A stretch of 64,000 bases of DNA from Stappia taiwanensis. Lineage in GTDB: Bacteria; Pseudomonadota; Alphaproteobacteria; Rhizobiales; Stappiaceae. The position numbers were made by a program, and so were the translations under genes. Positions 27,904 through 37,044 of this stretch are shown here, piece by piece. Numbering within the stretch: position 1 is the first letter of the stretch; each line of letters opens with the position of its first letter. The DNA lies in NCBI RefSeq assembly GCF_014635285.1, contig NZ_BMCR01000001.1, forward strand, positions 496,001-560,000, given 5' to 3'. The notes under the pieces were generated by a model. It ran no database searches. It was not told the origin of the DNA and worked only from the letters and a program-made list of their open reading frames with translations.

Positions 27904-28842
27904 ATGACCCAGATCTACGGAGAGTCCGGCAAACAAGGCACATCCCCGGGGCTATGGTCCCGCAGCCCCAGGATCGTGGTCTTTGCCGCCGTTGCGCTCG
28001 CCGCGCTGGCGGGCTGGGCCTATCTGGGAGCTATGGTCGCGGCCATGGTGCCGATGATGGACATGGGCGAGCTCGGCCCCGGCATGGCCATGTTCAACGC
28101 CTTCAACATCTTCGCCGGTCTGCCAGCGGAGGCGCGCGCGGCGCTCGCCGCCATCTGCCTGCCGGAAGGGGCGAGCACCTTCGGCATGCCTGCCTCGCAG
28201 ATCTGGAACATTGCCGACGCGGGGCTTGTGTTCCTGATGTGGGTGATGATGGCGCTGGCGATGATGCTTCCCAGCGCCGCGCCGATGATCGCCCGCTTCG
28301 CCGAACTGCCGCAGCCGATGGTGGATCGGCCGGGCCGTGTCGTCCCAGTCATGATGCTTGCCGCCGGTTATCTGTCGATCTGGGGCGGCTACGGCCTTGT
28401 TGCCACGGTGGCCCAAGGGGTGCTGACGGCAGCGCGGATGATGTCGCCGATGATGTCCCCAGCCACCATGGTTCTGGCGGGAACAACATTGCTGGCCGCT
28501 GGCATCTATCAGTTCACCCCGGCGAAGATGGCCTGTCTCATCCGCTGCCAGCGGCCGATCCCGTTTTTCATGGAACGCCGACCGACGTCGCTGTTCGGGG
28601 TCTACCGGCTCGGCCTCATCCAGGGGCTTTTGTGTCTCGGTTGCTGCTGGGCGTTGATGACGGTGATGTTCGCGGTGGGTGTGATGAATGTGTTGTGGAT
28701 CGCCGTGCTTGGCCTGTTGATGACCGTCGAGAAGACCGTGTTCCGGTTCTGGATCCCGCGTGCCATCGGTGTGTTCCTGATCGTCTGGGGCCTGTTCGTT
28801 CTCGCCCTTTCCGATGCCGGACAGAAGATCCTGTTCGGGTGA
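27904..28842 (+). CDS. DUF2182 family integral membrane protein
   Basis: About 312 residues with seven or so hydrophobic helices. It has the family hallmarks Met-Trp-Val-Met-Met-Ala-Leu-Ala-Met-Met-Leu-Pro-Ser-Ala and Tyr-Gln-Phe-Thr-Pro-Ala-Lys-Met-Ala-Cys-Leu-Ile-Arg-Cys, which led to the database description 'predicted metal-binding membrane protein'. Met-rich helices and a Cys-x3-Cys pair support metal handling, but no member's function is established to my knowledge. The ATG at 27904 is preferred to an earlier in-frame start because the extra residues are not hydrophobic or family-like. It stands alone in its orientation downstream of the divergent UbiH-type gene. Confidence 0.8.
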   Translation: MTQIYGESGKQGTSPGLWSRSPRIVVFAAVALAALAGWAYLGAMVAAMVPMMDMGELGPGMAMFNAFNIFAGLPAEARAALAAICLPEGASTFGMPASQIWNIADAGLVFLMWVMMALAMMLPSAAPMIARFAELPQPMVDRPGRVVPVMMLAAGYLSIWGGYGLVATVAQGVLTAARMMSPMMSPATMVLAGTTLLAAGIYQFTPAKMACLIRCQRPIPFFMERRPTSLFGVYRLGLIQGLLCLGCCWALMTVMFAVGVMNVLWIAVLGLLMTVEKTVFRFWIPRAIGVFLIVWGLFVLALSDAGQKILFG

Positions 28843-29007
28843 AAGGTAGCTTTTTGGAACATTTCCCTTGCAATTGGGGTGTTGTTGCAGTTGCGGAAAC
28901 GCCCTTGTGCGGGCATACGGAAGATTGAACAGATGCGCCGCTGTCTTTTTTTGCGCGCGCTCGGCAACGATTTTTAGTACGAGGCAGAGCCCGTGGGAAA
29001 AGGCAAG

Positions 29008-29736
29008 ATGGCAAATATTGACCAGACGGGCGCGGTGGCACGGGTTCCCAGCGCCCACCCCTTGTTCCTGATCCATGTGCTGACCGCACTGGGTGCGCCG
29101 ATCGCACTTCTGGCGCTTTTGGCCGGCGCCCAGGGCAACTGGCCCATGCTGTTCGTCTGGCTTGGCATCGCCCTTGTGGTGGACGGGGTCGACGGCCCGC
29201 TGGCCCGCCGCTTCGATATCGCCCGGCGGATGCCGCAATGGTCCGGCGCCTCGCTCGATTTCGTCATCGACTATGCCACCTATGTGTTTCTGCCCGCCTT
29301 CGCCCTTGCCGGAAGTGGCATGCTGGACGGGCCGTGGAACTGGATCTGCGGCGGTCTGGTGGTGTTCACCGGCGCGCTCTACTTCGCTGACAACGCGATG
29401 AAACAGCCGGACGGCTCGTTCAAGGGCTTTCCCGCCGGCTGGAACATGGTGGTGTTCGGGCTGATGGTGCTGTCCTCCTCGCAGGTCTTCACCGTGCTGT
29501 TCGTCCTGGCCCTGTGCGTTTTGACCTTCGCGCCGATCCGCTTTGTTCACCCGGTGCGGGTTGCCCGCTGGCGTGGCCTCACCCTGACGATCACCCTGAT
29601 CTGGTTCATCGCCGCCGGCTTCGCCGTCGCCAACGGCATGTCGGCCGAGGGCCTGGTGAAATGGGCGCTGTCCCTGTCGAGCCTCTACCTGTTGCTGGTT
29701 TCGGCCGTACACCAGCTCCTGGAGCAGTTGCGCTGA
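29008..29736 (+). CDS. pcs: Phosphatidylcholine synthase
   Basis: CDP-alcohol phosphatidyltransferase of 242 residues that condenses choline with CDP-diacylglycerol to phosphatidylcholine. The catalytic motif is complete: Asp-Gly-Val-Asp-Gly-Pro-Leu-Ala-Arg-Arg, then Gly and Asp-Phe-Val-Ile-Asp-Tyr. The Gly-Pro-Leu-Ala-Arg form and the following Val-Phe-Leu-Pro-Ala are typical of bacterial Pcs. Eight hydrophobic segments place it in the inner membrane. The ATG at 29008 follows AAAGG; a GTG at 28993 is an alternative. Pcs is common in plant- and host-associated alphaproteobacteria and relies on exogenous choline. Confidence 0.92.
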   Translation: MANIDQTGAVARVPSAHPLFLIHVLTALGAPIALLALLAGAQGNWPMLFVWLGIALVVDGVDGPLARRFDIARRMPQWSGASLDFVIDYATYVFLPAFALAGSGMLDGPWNWICGGLVVFTGALYFADNAMKQPDGSFKGFPAGWNMVVFGLMVLSSSQVFTVLFVLALCVLTFAPIRFVHPVRVARWRGLTLTITLIWFIAAGFAVANGMSAEGLVKWALSLSSLYLLLVSAVHQLLEQLR

Positions 29737-29772
29737 CGCTCCGCGCGATCTGACGGACCAGCAGGCACGGCA

Positions 29773-30489
29773 ATGATGGACCTTCTCGGCAACCCGGCGG
29801 TTTGGGCAAGCCTCTTCACCCTGACGGTGATGGAAATCGTTCTCGGTATCGACAACATCATCTTCATCTCCGTCATTGTCAGCCGGCTGGAAGAAAAGGC
29901 CGCCAAACGCGCCCGGCAAATCGGCCTGGCGCTGGCGCTGATCTTCCGGATTGCCCTGTTGTCGATCCTGACCGTGCTGATCGGCCTGACCGAGCCGGTG
30001 TTCTCCCTGTTCGGCGAAGCCTTCTCCTGGCGCGATCTGATCCTGCTGGCCGGCGGGTTGTTCCTGATCGTCAAGGGCACCCACGAGATCCATCAGGGCA
30101 TCGAAGGCGGCCATACGGAGCAGTCCGGCGCGGCAGCGGTGGGCTTTGGCGCGGTGATCGCTCAGATCATCGTCATCGACATGGTGTTCTCGGTCGATTC
30201 CATCGTCACCGCCATCGGCATGGCCCAGCACGTCGAGGTGATGGTGGCCGCCGTGGTGATTGCGATGATCGCCATGTATATCGCCTCCGGACCGATTTCC
30301 GCCTTCGTGCAGCGCCACCCGACCACCAAGATGCTGGCGCTGGCCTTCCTGCTGCTGATCGGCGTTGCCCTGGTGGCGGACGGCCTCGGCTTCCACATTC
30401 CGCGCGGCTACATCTACTTCGCCATGGCGTTTTCCGCCGGTGTCGAGATCATCAACATTCTCGCCTCGGCCCGCCGCAAGGCGGGATAG
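29773..30489 (+). CDS. TerC family integral membrane protein
   Basis: A 238-residue membrane protein with the TerC core: Glu-Ile-Val-Leu-Gly-Ile-Asp-Asn-Ile-Ile-Phe-Ile in the first helices and Asp-Met-Val-Phe-Ser-Val-Asp-Ser-Ile in the second half. The paired acidic residues in helices are thought to bind metal; some members (Alx, MeeF/MeeY) export manganese. Named for tellurium resistance, but that is not implied here. ATG at 29773 or 29776. It follows pcs by 36 bases. Confidence 0.88.
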   Translation: MMDLLGNPAVWASLFTLTVMEIVLGIDNIIFISVIVSRLEEKAAKRARQIGLALALIFRIALLSILTVLIGLTEPVFSLFGEAFSWRDLILLAGGLFLIVKGTHEIHQGIEGGHTEQSGAAAVGFGAVIAQIIVIDMVFSVDSIVTAIGMAQHVEVMVAAVVIAMIAMYIASGPISAFVQRHPTTKMLALAFLLLIGVALVADGLGFHIPRGYIYFAMAFSAGVEIINILASARRKAG

Positions 30490-30565
30490 GCGAGGGGCTT
30501 GCCGCCAGCGGCGCGCGGCTCCATGATCCGGATACGAACACGAGTTCAATCATCTGGAGCAAAAC

Positions 30566-31543
30566 ATGGTTCACGCGATCACGGTGCATGAGACGGGCGG
30601 TCCCGACGTTCTTCGCTGGGAAGAGGTGTCCGTCGGCGCACCGGGGCCGGGCGAGGTGCGCCTGCGCCATACGGCCGTCGGCCTCAACTACATCGACACC
30701 TATTTCCGCTCCGGGCTCTATCCCGCACCGGCCGGTCTGCCGTTCATTCCGGGCAACGAGGGCGCCGGCGTGGTCGAGGCGGTCGGCGAGGGGGTGACCC
30801 ATCTTTCCGCCGGCGACCGGGTGGCCTATGCCGGCCCGCTCGGCGCCTATTCGGAGGAACGGCTGATCGCCGCCGACCGGCTGGTGCGCATTCCCGAAGG
30901 CATCGACGACCGCACCGCCGCGGCGATGATGCTGAAGGGCATGACCGCCCGCTATCTGCTGCGCCAGACCTACAAGGTCACCAGCGAGACTGTCCTGCTG
31001 TTCCATGCCGCCGCCGGCGGCGTCGGGCTCATCGCCGGCCAATGGGCGGCAACGCTCGGCGCCACCGCCATTGGTACCGTCGGGTCGGATGAGAAGGCCG
31101 AGCTGGCGCGCGCCAACGGCTACGCCCATGTGATCAACTATCGCACCGAGAATTTCGTCGAGCGGGTGAAGGAGATCACCGGCGGCAAGCTCTGCGACGT
31201 GGTCTACGATTCCGTTGGCAAGGACACCTATCCCGGCTCGCTCGACTGCCTCAAGCCGCGCGGCCTGTGGGTGTCCTTCGGACAGTCCTCCGGGCCGATC
31301 GAGGATTTCAACCTCGCGATGCTGTCCGCCAAGGGATCGCTGTTCGCCACCCGGCCGACGCTGTTCAGCTACATCGCGGAACGCGCCGATCTGGAGGAAA
31401 CCGCAAATGACCTGTTCGATGTGGTCGGGTCCGGCGCGGTGACCATTGCGGTCAACCAGGACTATCCGCTGAAGGACGCCAAACGCGCCCATGAGGACCT
31501 TCAGGGGCGCAAGACCACTGGCGCCAGCGTCTTGCTGCCCTGA
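30566..31543 (+). CDS. qor: NADPH:quinone oxidoreductase (zinc-independent MDR family)
   Basis: Medium-chain dehydrogenase/reductase of 325 residues closely resembling Qor. Typical pieces: Gly-Leu-Asn-Tyr-Ile-Asp-Thr-Tyr-Phe-Arg-Ser-Gly-Leu-Tyr, Gly-Asn-Glu-Gly-Ala-Gly-Val-Val, and the NADPH motif Ala-Ala-Gly-Gly-Val-Gly. Zinc ligands of alcohol dehydrogenases are absent, as expected. GGAG precedes the ATG. It reduces quinones by one electron or acts on enones and contributes to oxidative-stress defence. A LysR regulator follows on the same strand. Confidence 0.92.
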   Translation: MVHAITVHETGGPDVLRWEEVSVGAPGPGEVRLRHTAVGLNYIDTYFRSGLYPAPAGLPFIPGNEGAGVVEAVGEGVTHLSAGDRVAYAGPLGAYSEERLIAADRLVRIPEGIDDRTAAAMMLKGMTARYLLRQTYKVTSETVLLFHAAAGGVGLIAGQWAATLGATAIGTVGSDEKAELARANGYAHVINYRTENFVERVKEITGGKLCDVVYDSVGKDTYPGSLDCLKPRGLWVSFGQSSGPIEDFNLAMLSAKGSLFATRPTLFSYIAERADLEETANDLFDVVGSGAVTIAVNQDYPLKDAKRAHEDLQGRKTTGASVLLP

Positions 31544-31624
31544 CAACGGCTCGGGAGACGGGCGTGGCCAGAAATTGGTCACGCCCGCGACCTCCCACCC
31601 GTCACCGGAGGCCTGTTTTCGTCC

Positions 31625-32566
31625 ATGGACCGCGTCCGCCATCTGCATGGTCCGGCCCTGCGCTACTTCGCCGCCGTGGCCGAAGCCGGCTCGATCCGCG
31701 CCGCCGCGCGGGAGTTGCATGTCGCCTCCTCGGCGGTCAACCGGCAGATCCTCTGGCTGGAACGCACGCTCGGCCATGAGCTGTTCGACCGGCTCGGCCG
31801 GGGCGTGCGGCTGACCGAGGCCGGCGAGGTGCTGCGCGCCCATGTGCTGCGCACCCTGTCCGACTTCGAGGCCACTGCCGGGGAGCTCGATGCGCTGACC
31901 GCCATGCGTCGGGGCACGGTCGAGATCGCCACGGTCGAAAGCGTTGCCGAAAGCCTGCTGCCGGGGGTCATCGCCGCCTTTCGCGACAAGTTCCCCGGCG
32001 TTCATGTGTCGGTACGCCTGGCCAGTTCCGACAAGGTGGCCGCCGCCATCATTGCCGGCGAGGCCGATGTCGGCTTCACCTTCGAGCCGCCGGAGGACAA
32101 TCGCCTCGCCATCGCCTTTTATCAGGACCTGGCCATCGGCGCGGTGATGCATCCCCGCCATCCGCTGGCCGCCGAGGCCCCGCTGTCCTTCGGCCAGTGC
32201 CTTGCCTATCCGGTGTGCCTTCCCGCAAGGGGGCTCTCCTTGCGCAAGCGTATCGACGTGGTGCTGTCCGAAACGCCGATCCGGGAGCGCGCCCATGTGG
32301 AAGCCAACTCCCTGAAACTGATGAAAGCAATCGCCCGCAGCGGTGATACCATTGCCTTTCAGACGATCCTGGGGCTGGAGCGGGAGATCGCCGAAGGCTC
32401 GCTCCTGTTTCGCACGCTCACCGATGCGCCCTTGCAGCGGGACCGGTTCACCATTCTTGCCACCGCCCACCGGGCGCTCAGCCGGGCGGCACAGGCCTTT
32501 TTCGATCATTCCGTGGCCGCATTGCGTGATCGGCTTTCCCTAATCGATGCCGATCCGGCATCATAG
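31625..32566 (+). CDS. LysR family transcriptional regulator
   Basis: A 313-residue DNA-binding regulator. The N-terminal winged helix ([17 protein letters not shown]) is standard, but with the less common Ser-Ser-Ala-Val-Asn-Arg-Gln-Ile recognition helix. The C-terminal two-lobed effector domain starts near residue 90. It sits between qor and the purine unit, on the same strand as both, with 299 bases before hiuH. Either could be its target; LysR proteins regulating purine catabolism are known, but here it is a guess from position. Confidence 0.88.
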   Translation: MDRVRHLHGPALRYFAAVAEAGSIRAAARELHVASSAVNRQILWLERTLGHELFDRLGRGVRLTEAGEVLRAHVLRTLSDFEATAGELDALTAMRRGTVEIATVESVAESLLPGVIAAFRDKFPGVHVSVRLASSDKVAAAIIAGEADVGFTFEPPEDNRLAIAFYQDLAIGAVMHPRHPLAAEAPLSFGQCLAYPVCLPARGLSLRKRIDVVLSETPIRERAHVEANSLKLMKAIARSGDTIAFQTILGLEREIAEGSLLFRTLTDAPLQRDRFTILATAHRALSRAAQAFFDHSVAALRDRLSLIDADPAS

Positions 32567-32865
32567 GGAACGCGAATCTGTTCTGGTGCCGATCTGCGTC
32601 CTGTTGCACTCTTCAGGTTTACGGGGCACCGGGTCGCAACCGGAGGTCGGACGCCGGGGCGTACTGCCCCCCGAGACTGGACGGGCTGGAGACGAAGGGG
32701 CAGGGGGCGGACCTTCACCCGGCCGGGTTTGTCATTCACACTGGAGCATGTTCCGGACCGAATTTCAGGTTCTCGAACAGGAGCATGCTCGACACTCAAG
32801 AGGCAGGATCTCTTTCCGGGGCCAAGGGGGGCGCCGAGGGAGTTTCAGAAGGCGCGGAGCCGACA

Positions 32866-33240
32866 ATGGGACGACTGACCACCCACGTTCTCGATACGGC
32901 GCTTGGCCGGCCGGCCGACGGTCTGGCTCTCACGCTCTGGCGGGCGAGGGGACAAGCGGGCGACGGAGACTTCGAGCAGATCTGCAGCGCTGTGACCAAC
33001 GCCGACGGGCGGGTCGATGCGCCGCTGCTGGAGGGCGATGCCTTCAAACCGGGGATCTACGAGCTCCGCTTTGAAGCCGGCGCCTATTTGCGCGCCCGCC
33101 ACGGCACGGCGGGCGCCTTGCCGGATCCGTTATTCCTCGATGTCATCCCGCTGCGCTTCGGCATCGCCGAGCCGCAGGCGCATTATCATGTGCCGTTGCT
33201 GCTGTCGCCTTACGGCTATTCCACCTATCGGGGGAGCTGA
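32866..33240 (+). CDS. uraH: 5-hydroxyisourate hydrolase (transthyretin-like)
   Basis: Hydrolyses 5-hydroxyisourate, the product of urate oxidation. 124 residues. It shows the defining C-terminal Tyr-Arg-Gly-Ser preceded by Tyr-Gly-Tyr-Ser-Thr, the N-terminal Leu-Thr-Thr-His-Val-Leu-Asp-Thr with the catalytic His, and [10 protein letters not shown]. The ATG at 32866, with GGAG 7 bases upstream, matches the family start; an in-frame ATG at 32785 would add an unrelated tail. The 299-base upstream gap holds no gene. It starts the purine operon, 5 bases before xdhA. No uricase or OHCU decarboxylase gene is present here. Confidence 0.93.
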   Translation: MGRLTTHVLDTALGRPADGLALTLWRARGQAGDGDFEQICSAVTNADGRVDAPLLEGDAFKPGIYELRFEAGAYLRARHGTAGALPDPLFLDVIPLRFGIAEPQAHYHVPLLLSPYGYSTYRGS

Positions 33241-33245
33241 CCGCC

Positions 33246-34727
33246 ATGCGCCATTCCATCCGCTTCCTGCATCGCGGAAAGGTCGTCGACCTGTCGGAGG
33301 TCGGCCCGACCGAGACGGTGCTCGACTATCTGCGTCTGCGCGCCGGATTGCCCGGCACCAAGGAAGGATGCGGCGAGGGCGATTGCGGCGCCTGCACCGT
33401 GGCCGTCGGCCGGCTGATGGAAGGCCGGCTGGTCTACCAGCCGATCAACGCCTGCATCCAGTTCCTGGCCATGCTCGACGGCACCGAACTGGTGACCGTG
33501 GAGGATCTGGCCGAGGATGGGCGGTTGCATCCGGTGCAACAGGCGCTGGTCGCCTGTCACGGTTCGCAATGCGGCTTCTGTACCCCCGGATTCGTGATGA
33601 GCCTCTTTACCCTCTATCACGCCGACGATGTGCCGCCGACGCGCAAGACCGTCACCGACTGGCTGGCGGGCAACCTGTGCCGCTGCACCGGCTACCGGCC
33701 GATTGTCGAGGCGGCCTTGCGCAGTTGTTTCAACGAGATCGACGACGCCTTTTCCCGCCGCGCCGCCGAAACGGTGAGCGCCTTGCGGGCGCTTGCCGAT
33801 GGCGAGGATGTGTGGATTGGCGACGCGGAGCGGTTCTTCGCCGCGCCGCGCACCCTCGACGCGCTGGCCGAGCTCTACGCCCGCCATCCGGATGCAACTC
33901 TGGTGGCCGGCGCCACCGATGTCGGGCTCTGGGTCACCAAACAACTGCGCGATCTGCCGAAGGTGATCTGGATCGGCCGGGTGGAGGATTTCGACCGGGC
34001 GGAGGAAACCGCCGGCGGCGTCTTGATGGGCGCGGGCGCCACCTTCGCCGATGCCGAACCGCTGATGGAGCGGATCGACCCGGATCTTGGCGCGCTGTGG
34101 CGGCGGATCGGCTCCAAACAGGTGCGCGCCTCCGGCACGGTCTGCGGCAACATCGCCAATGGCTCGCCCATCGGCGACAGCCCCCCGGCGCTGATCGCCC
34201 TCGGCGCCACCCTTGAGCTGCGCAAGGGAGAGATCGCCCGCACCCTGCCGCTGGAAGACTTCTTCATTGACTATGGCAAGCAGGACCGGGAGCCGGGCGA
34301 GATCGTCACCGGGCTTTACGTGCCCCGGCTCGATCCCAATCAGGTGTTTCGCTGCTACAAGATCTCCAAGCGCTTCGATCAGGACATTTCCTCGGTGCTG
34401 TGCGCCCTGCGCCTGACCCTGGCCAATGGCACCATCACCGAGGCGCGCATCGCCTTCGGCGGCATGGCCGCGACCCCGGCCCGCGCCGAGCTGACAGAAA
34501 CCGCCCTGATCGGCGCCCGCCCGGCCGAGCCGGCGAGCTGGGGCGGGGCCCTGCGCGCCCTTGCCGATGACTTCTCGCCGATCAGCGACATGCGCGCCAG
34601 CGAAGGCTACCGCCGGGAAGTGGCACGCGCCTTGCTAGCGAAAGCCCTGGTGGAAATCGGCGGCACACCGGAGGACAAAACGCGGGTGACTGGCCCTAGA
34701 GTTTCGGAGGCGCCCCATGCGGCATGA
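33246..34727 (+). CDS. xdhA: Xanthine dehydrogenase small subunit (2Fe-2S and FAD domains)
   Basis: Electron-transfer subunit of xanthine dehydrogenase, 493 residues. Residues about 35-60 carry the plant-type 2Fe-2S cluster (Cys-Gly-Glu-Gly-Asp-Cys-Gly-Ala-Cys), then the second cluster (Cys-Gly-Phe-Cys-Thr-Pro-Gly-Phe and Cys-Arg-Cys-Thr-Gly-Tyr-Arg-Pro). An FAD-binding domain follows from about residue 200 (Val-Ala-Gly-Ala-Thr-Asp-Val-Gly; Gly-Asn-Ile-Ala-Asn-Gly-Ser-Pro-Ile-Gly-Asp). It works with XdhB to oxidise hypoxanthine and xanthine to urate. Its end overlaps the xdhB start by 11 bases. Confidence 0.96.
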   Translation: MRHSIRFLHRGKVVDLSEVGPTETVLDYLRLRAGLPGTKEGCGEGDCGACTVAVGRLMEGRLVYQPINACIQFLAMLDGTELVTVEDLAEDGRLHPVQQALVACHGSQCGFCTPGFVMSLFTLYHADDVPPTRKTVTDWLAGNLCRCTGYRPIVEAALRSCFNEIDDAFSRRAAETVSALRALADGEDVWIGDAERFFAAPRTLDALAELYARHPDATLVAGATDVGLWVTKQLRDLPKVIWIGRVEDFDRAEETAGGVLMGAGATFADAEPLMERIDPDLGALWRRIGSKQVRASGTVCGNIANGSPIGDSPPALIALGATLELRKGEIARTLPLEDFFIDYGKQDREPGEIVTGLYVPRLDPNQVFRCYKISKRFDQDISSVLCALRLTLANGTITEARIAFGGMAATPARAELTETALIGARPAEPASWGGALRALADDFSPISDMRASEGYRREVARALLAKALVEIGGTPEDKTRVTGPRVSEAPHAA

Positions 34728-37044
34728 GGAGATGCAGCCGGATTTCTCGGAAATCCGCCAGCCGCGCCCCCATGACAGTGCCGTCCGGCATGTCACGGGC
34801 GAGGCGGTTTACGTGGATGACATCCGCGAGCCGTCGGGCACCTTGCATGTGGTGCCAGGTTGGGCAGATGACGCGGTTCGCGGCACCATCGCCGAGATCG
34901 ACCTGACGGCGGTCCGCGCCGCGCCCGGTGTCGTTTCCGTGTTGACCGCCGCCGACGTCTCCGGCGCCAATGATGTGTCGCCCGCGCTCGGCGATGAACC
35001 GATGTTCGCCACAGACGAAATCTCCTTCTGGGGCCAGCCCGTGTTCGCCGTCGTCGCCGAAACCCGGGAGGCGGCCCGCCACGCCGCGCGGCTGGCGCGG
35101 ATCGTCACCGATGCGCTGCCGCCGCTGCTGACCATTGAGGACGCGCTGGAGGCGAACGAAACGGTGCTGCCCGACTACCAGTTCCGCAAGGGCTCACCGG
35201 AGACCGGACTGGCAACGGCCGAACGCACCCTGACCGGATCCTTACGGATCGGCGGGCAGGAACATTTCTATCTGGAAGGTCAGGTGTCGCTGGCCGTACC
35301 GGGCGAGGAGGGGGACATGTTCGTCCATACCTCCTCCCAGCATCCGAGCGAGACCCAGCATGTAGTCGCCCGCGTGCTCGGCGTGCCCGATGCCGCCGTG
35401 ACGGTCGAGGTCCGGCGCATGGGCGGCGGCTTCGGCGGCAAGGAAACCCAGGCCAATCACTGGGCGTCCATCGCCGCCACCGCCGCCCGGGTCACGGGCC
35501 GCCCCTGCAAGCTGCGGCTCGACCGTGATGACGACATGATCATGACCGGCAAACGCCACGACATGCGTGTCGACTGGACCGTCGGTCATGACGCGCAAGG
35601 GCGAATCCGTGTGGTGGACCAGCGCATCCATGCCCGTTGCGGCTATTCGGCGGATCTGTCGCTGGGCGTGGTCGACCGGTCGATGTTTCACGCCGATTCC
35701 TCCTATTTCTACCCGGACGCGCTGATCCGCTCCCGCCGGCTGAAGACCCACACCTGTTCCAACACCGCCTTTCGCGGTTTTGGCGGGCCGCAGGGCATGC
35801 TGGCGGCGGAGCGAATGATGGACGCGCTGGCGATCACCCTCGGGCGCGATCCGCTCGATCTGCGCAAGGAGAATTTCTACGGCGCAGGCCGCGACACCAC
35901 CCCATACGGGATGCATGTCGAGGAACATGACACGCTGCATGCACTGGTCGCGCAGCTTGAGGAAAGCGCCGATTACCGCGCCCGCCGCGCCGAGATCACC
36001 GAGGCCAATGCCACCAGCCATATCCTCAAGCGCGGGCTGGCGCTGACCCCGGTGAAATTCGGCATCGCCTTCACCCTGAAGCATCTCAACCAGGCCGGCG
36101 CGCTGGTGCACCTTTACACCGACGGCTCGATCCACCTCAATCACGGCGGCACCGAGATGGGGCAGGGGCTGTTCCAGAAGGTGGCGCAGGTGGTGGCCGA
36201 GGTGTTCGGCGTCTCGCTCGACCGCATCCGCATCACCGCCACCCACACGGGCAAGGTGCCGAACACCGGCCCGACGGCCGCCTCCTCCGGCACCGACCTT
36301 AACGCCATGGCCGCGAAGATCGCCGCCGAGACCATCCGCGACCGGCTCATTGCTTTCGCCGTGGAGCATTTCGACGCCAATGCGGACACAATCTCGTTCC
36401 GCGACAATCAGGTTCTGATCGGCAACCGCTCGCTTTCGCTCGGCACGCTGGCGAAGGAGGCGCATCTGGCACGGGTGCAGCTCTCCTCCACCGGCTTTTA
36501 CAAGACGCCGGACATCACCTGGGACCGACAGAGCGCCAGCGGGCGCCCGTTCCACTATTTCGCCTTCGGCGCGGCCTGTTCGGAAGTGACCATCGACACC
36601 ATGACCGGCGAAATGCGGGTCGACCGGGTCGATATCCTGCATGACGTCGGCCATTCCCTCAATCCGGCCATCGATCTTGGCCAGATCGAGGGTGGTTTCG
36701 TGCAAGGCATGGGGTGGCTCACCACCGAGGAACTGGTGTGGGACGACAGCGGGCGCCTGCGTACCCATGCGCCCTCCACCTACAAGATCCCGACCGCCTC
36801 GGATGTGCCGGAGGATTTGCGCGTCGCGCTCTACGCCTCGTCCGGCAACCCGTCTCCGACCATCCATCGCTCCAAGGCGGTGGGCGAACCGCCGCTGATG
36901 CTCGCCATCTCGGTGTTCAGCGCGATCACCGACGCTATATCCAGTATCAACCCGGGCGTCGTGCCTGAGCTCGACGCCCCGGCGACGCCGGAGGAAATCC
37001 TCAAGGCGGTCGCCCGGATCAAGCGGACAAAGGCAACGAGATGA
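34717..37044 (+). CDS. xdhB: Xanthine dehydrogenase molybdopterin-binding subunit
   Basis: Catalytic molybdenum subunit, 775 residues. Family segments include Gly-Gly-Gly-Phe-Gly-Gly-Lys-Glu (molybdopterin loop), Phe-Arg-Gly-Phe-Gly-Gly-Pro-Gln, Gly-Gly-Thr-Glu-Met-Gly-Gln-Gly, Thr-Ala-Ala-Ser-Ser-Gly-Thr-Asp, and the C-terminal Lys-Ala-Val-Gly-Glu-Pro-Pro-Leu with the catalytic Glu. It overlaps xdhA by 11 bases and xdhC by 4 (ATGA), a sign of translational coupling. Confidence 0.96.
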   Translation: MRHEEMQPDFSEIRQPRPHDSAVRHVTGEAVYVDDIREPSGTLHVVPGWADDAVRGTIAEIDLTAVRAAPGVVSVLTAADVSGANDVSPALGDEPMFATDEISFWGQPVFAVVAETREAARHAARLARIVTDALPPLLTIEDALEANETVLPDYQFRKGSPETGLATAERTLTGSLRIGGQEHFYLEGQVSLAVPGEEGDMFVHTSSQHPSETQHVVARVLGVPDAAVTVEVRRMGGGFGGKETQANHWASIAATAARVTGRPCKLRLDRDDDMIMTGKRHDMRVDWTVGHDAQGRIRVVDQRIHARCGYSADLSLGVVDRSMFHADSSYFYPDALIRSRRLKTHTCSNTAFRGFGGPQGMLAAERMMDALAITLGRDPLDLRKENFYGAGRDTTPYGMHVEEHDTLHALVAQLEESADYRARRAEITEANATSHILKRGLALTPVKFGIAFTLKHLNQAGALVHLYTDGSIHLNHGGTEMGQGLFQKVAQVVAEVFGVSLDRIRITATHTGKVPNTGPTAASSGTDLNAMAAKIAAETIRDRLIAFAVEHFDANADTISFRDNQVLIGNRSLSLGTLAKEAHLARVQLSSTGFYKTPDITWDRQSASGRPFHYFAFGAACSEVTIDTMTGEMRVDRVDILHDVGHSLNPAIDLGQIEGGFVQGMGWLTTEELVWDDSGRLRTHAPSTYKIPTASDVPEDLRVALYASSGNPSPTIHRSKAVGEPPLMLAISVFSAITDAISSINPGVVPELDAPATPEEILKAVARIKRTKATR

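Noticed and set aside
27952-30549. 865-residue minus-strand open frame
   Set aside because: It lies antisense to DUF2182, pcs and terC, is His/Gln/Arg/Asp-rich as expected of a GC-rich antisense frame, and has no domain.
30452-32509. 685-residue minus-strand open frame
   Set aside because: Antisense to qor and the LysR gene, both clearly real; composition is that of a mirror frame.
32743-32787. Two GGAGCATG copies 37 bases apart before uraH, as LysR operators
   Set aside because: Too short and lacking the T-N11-A form of LysR sites; may be chance.
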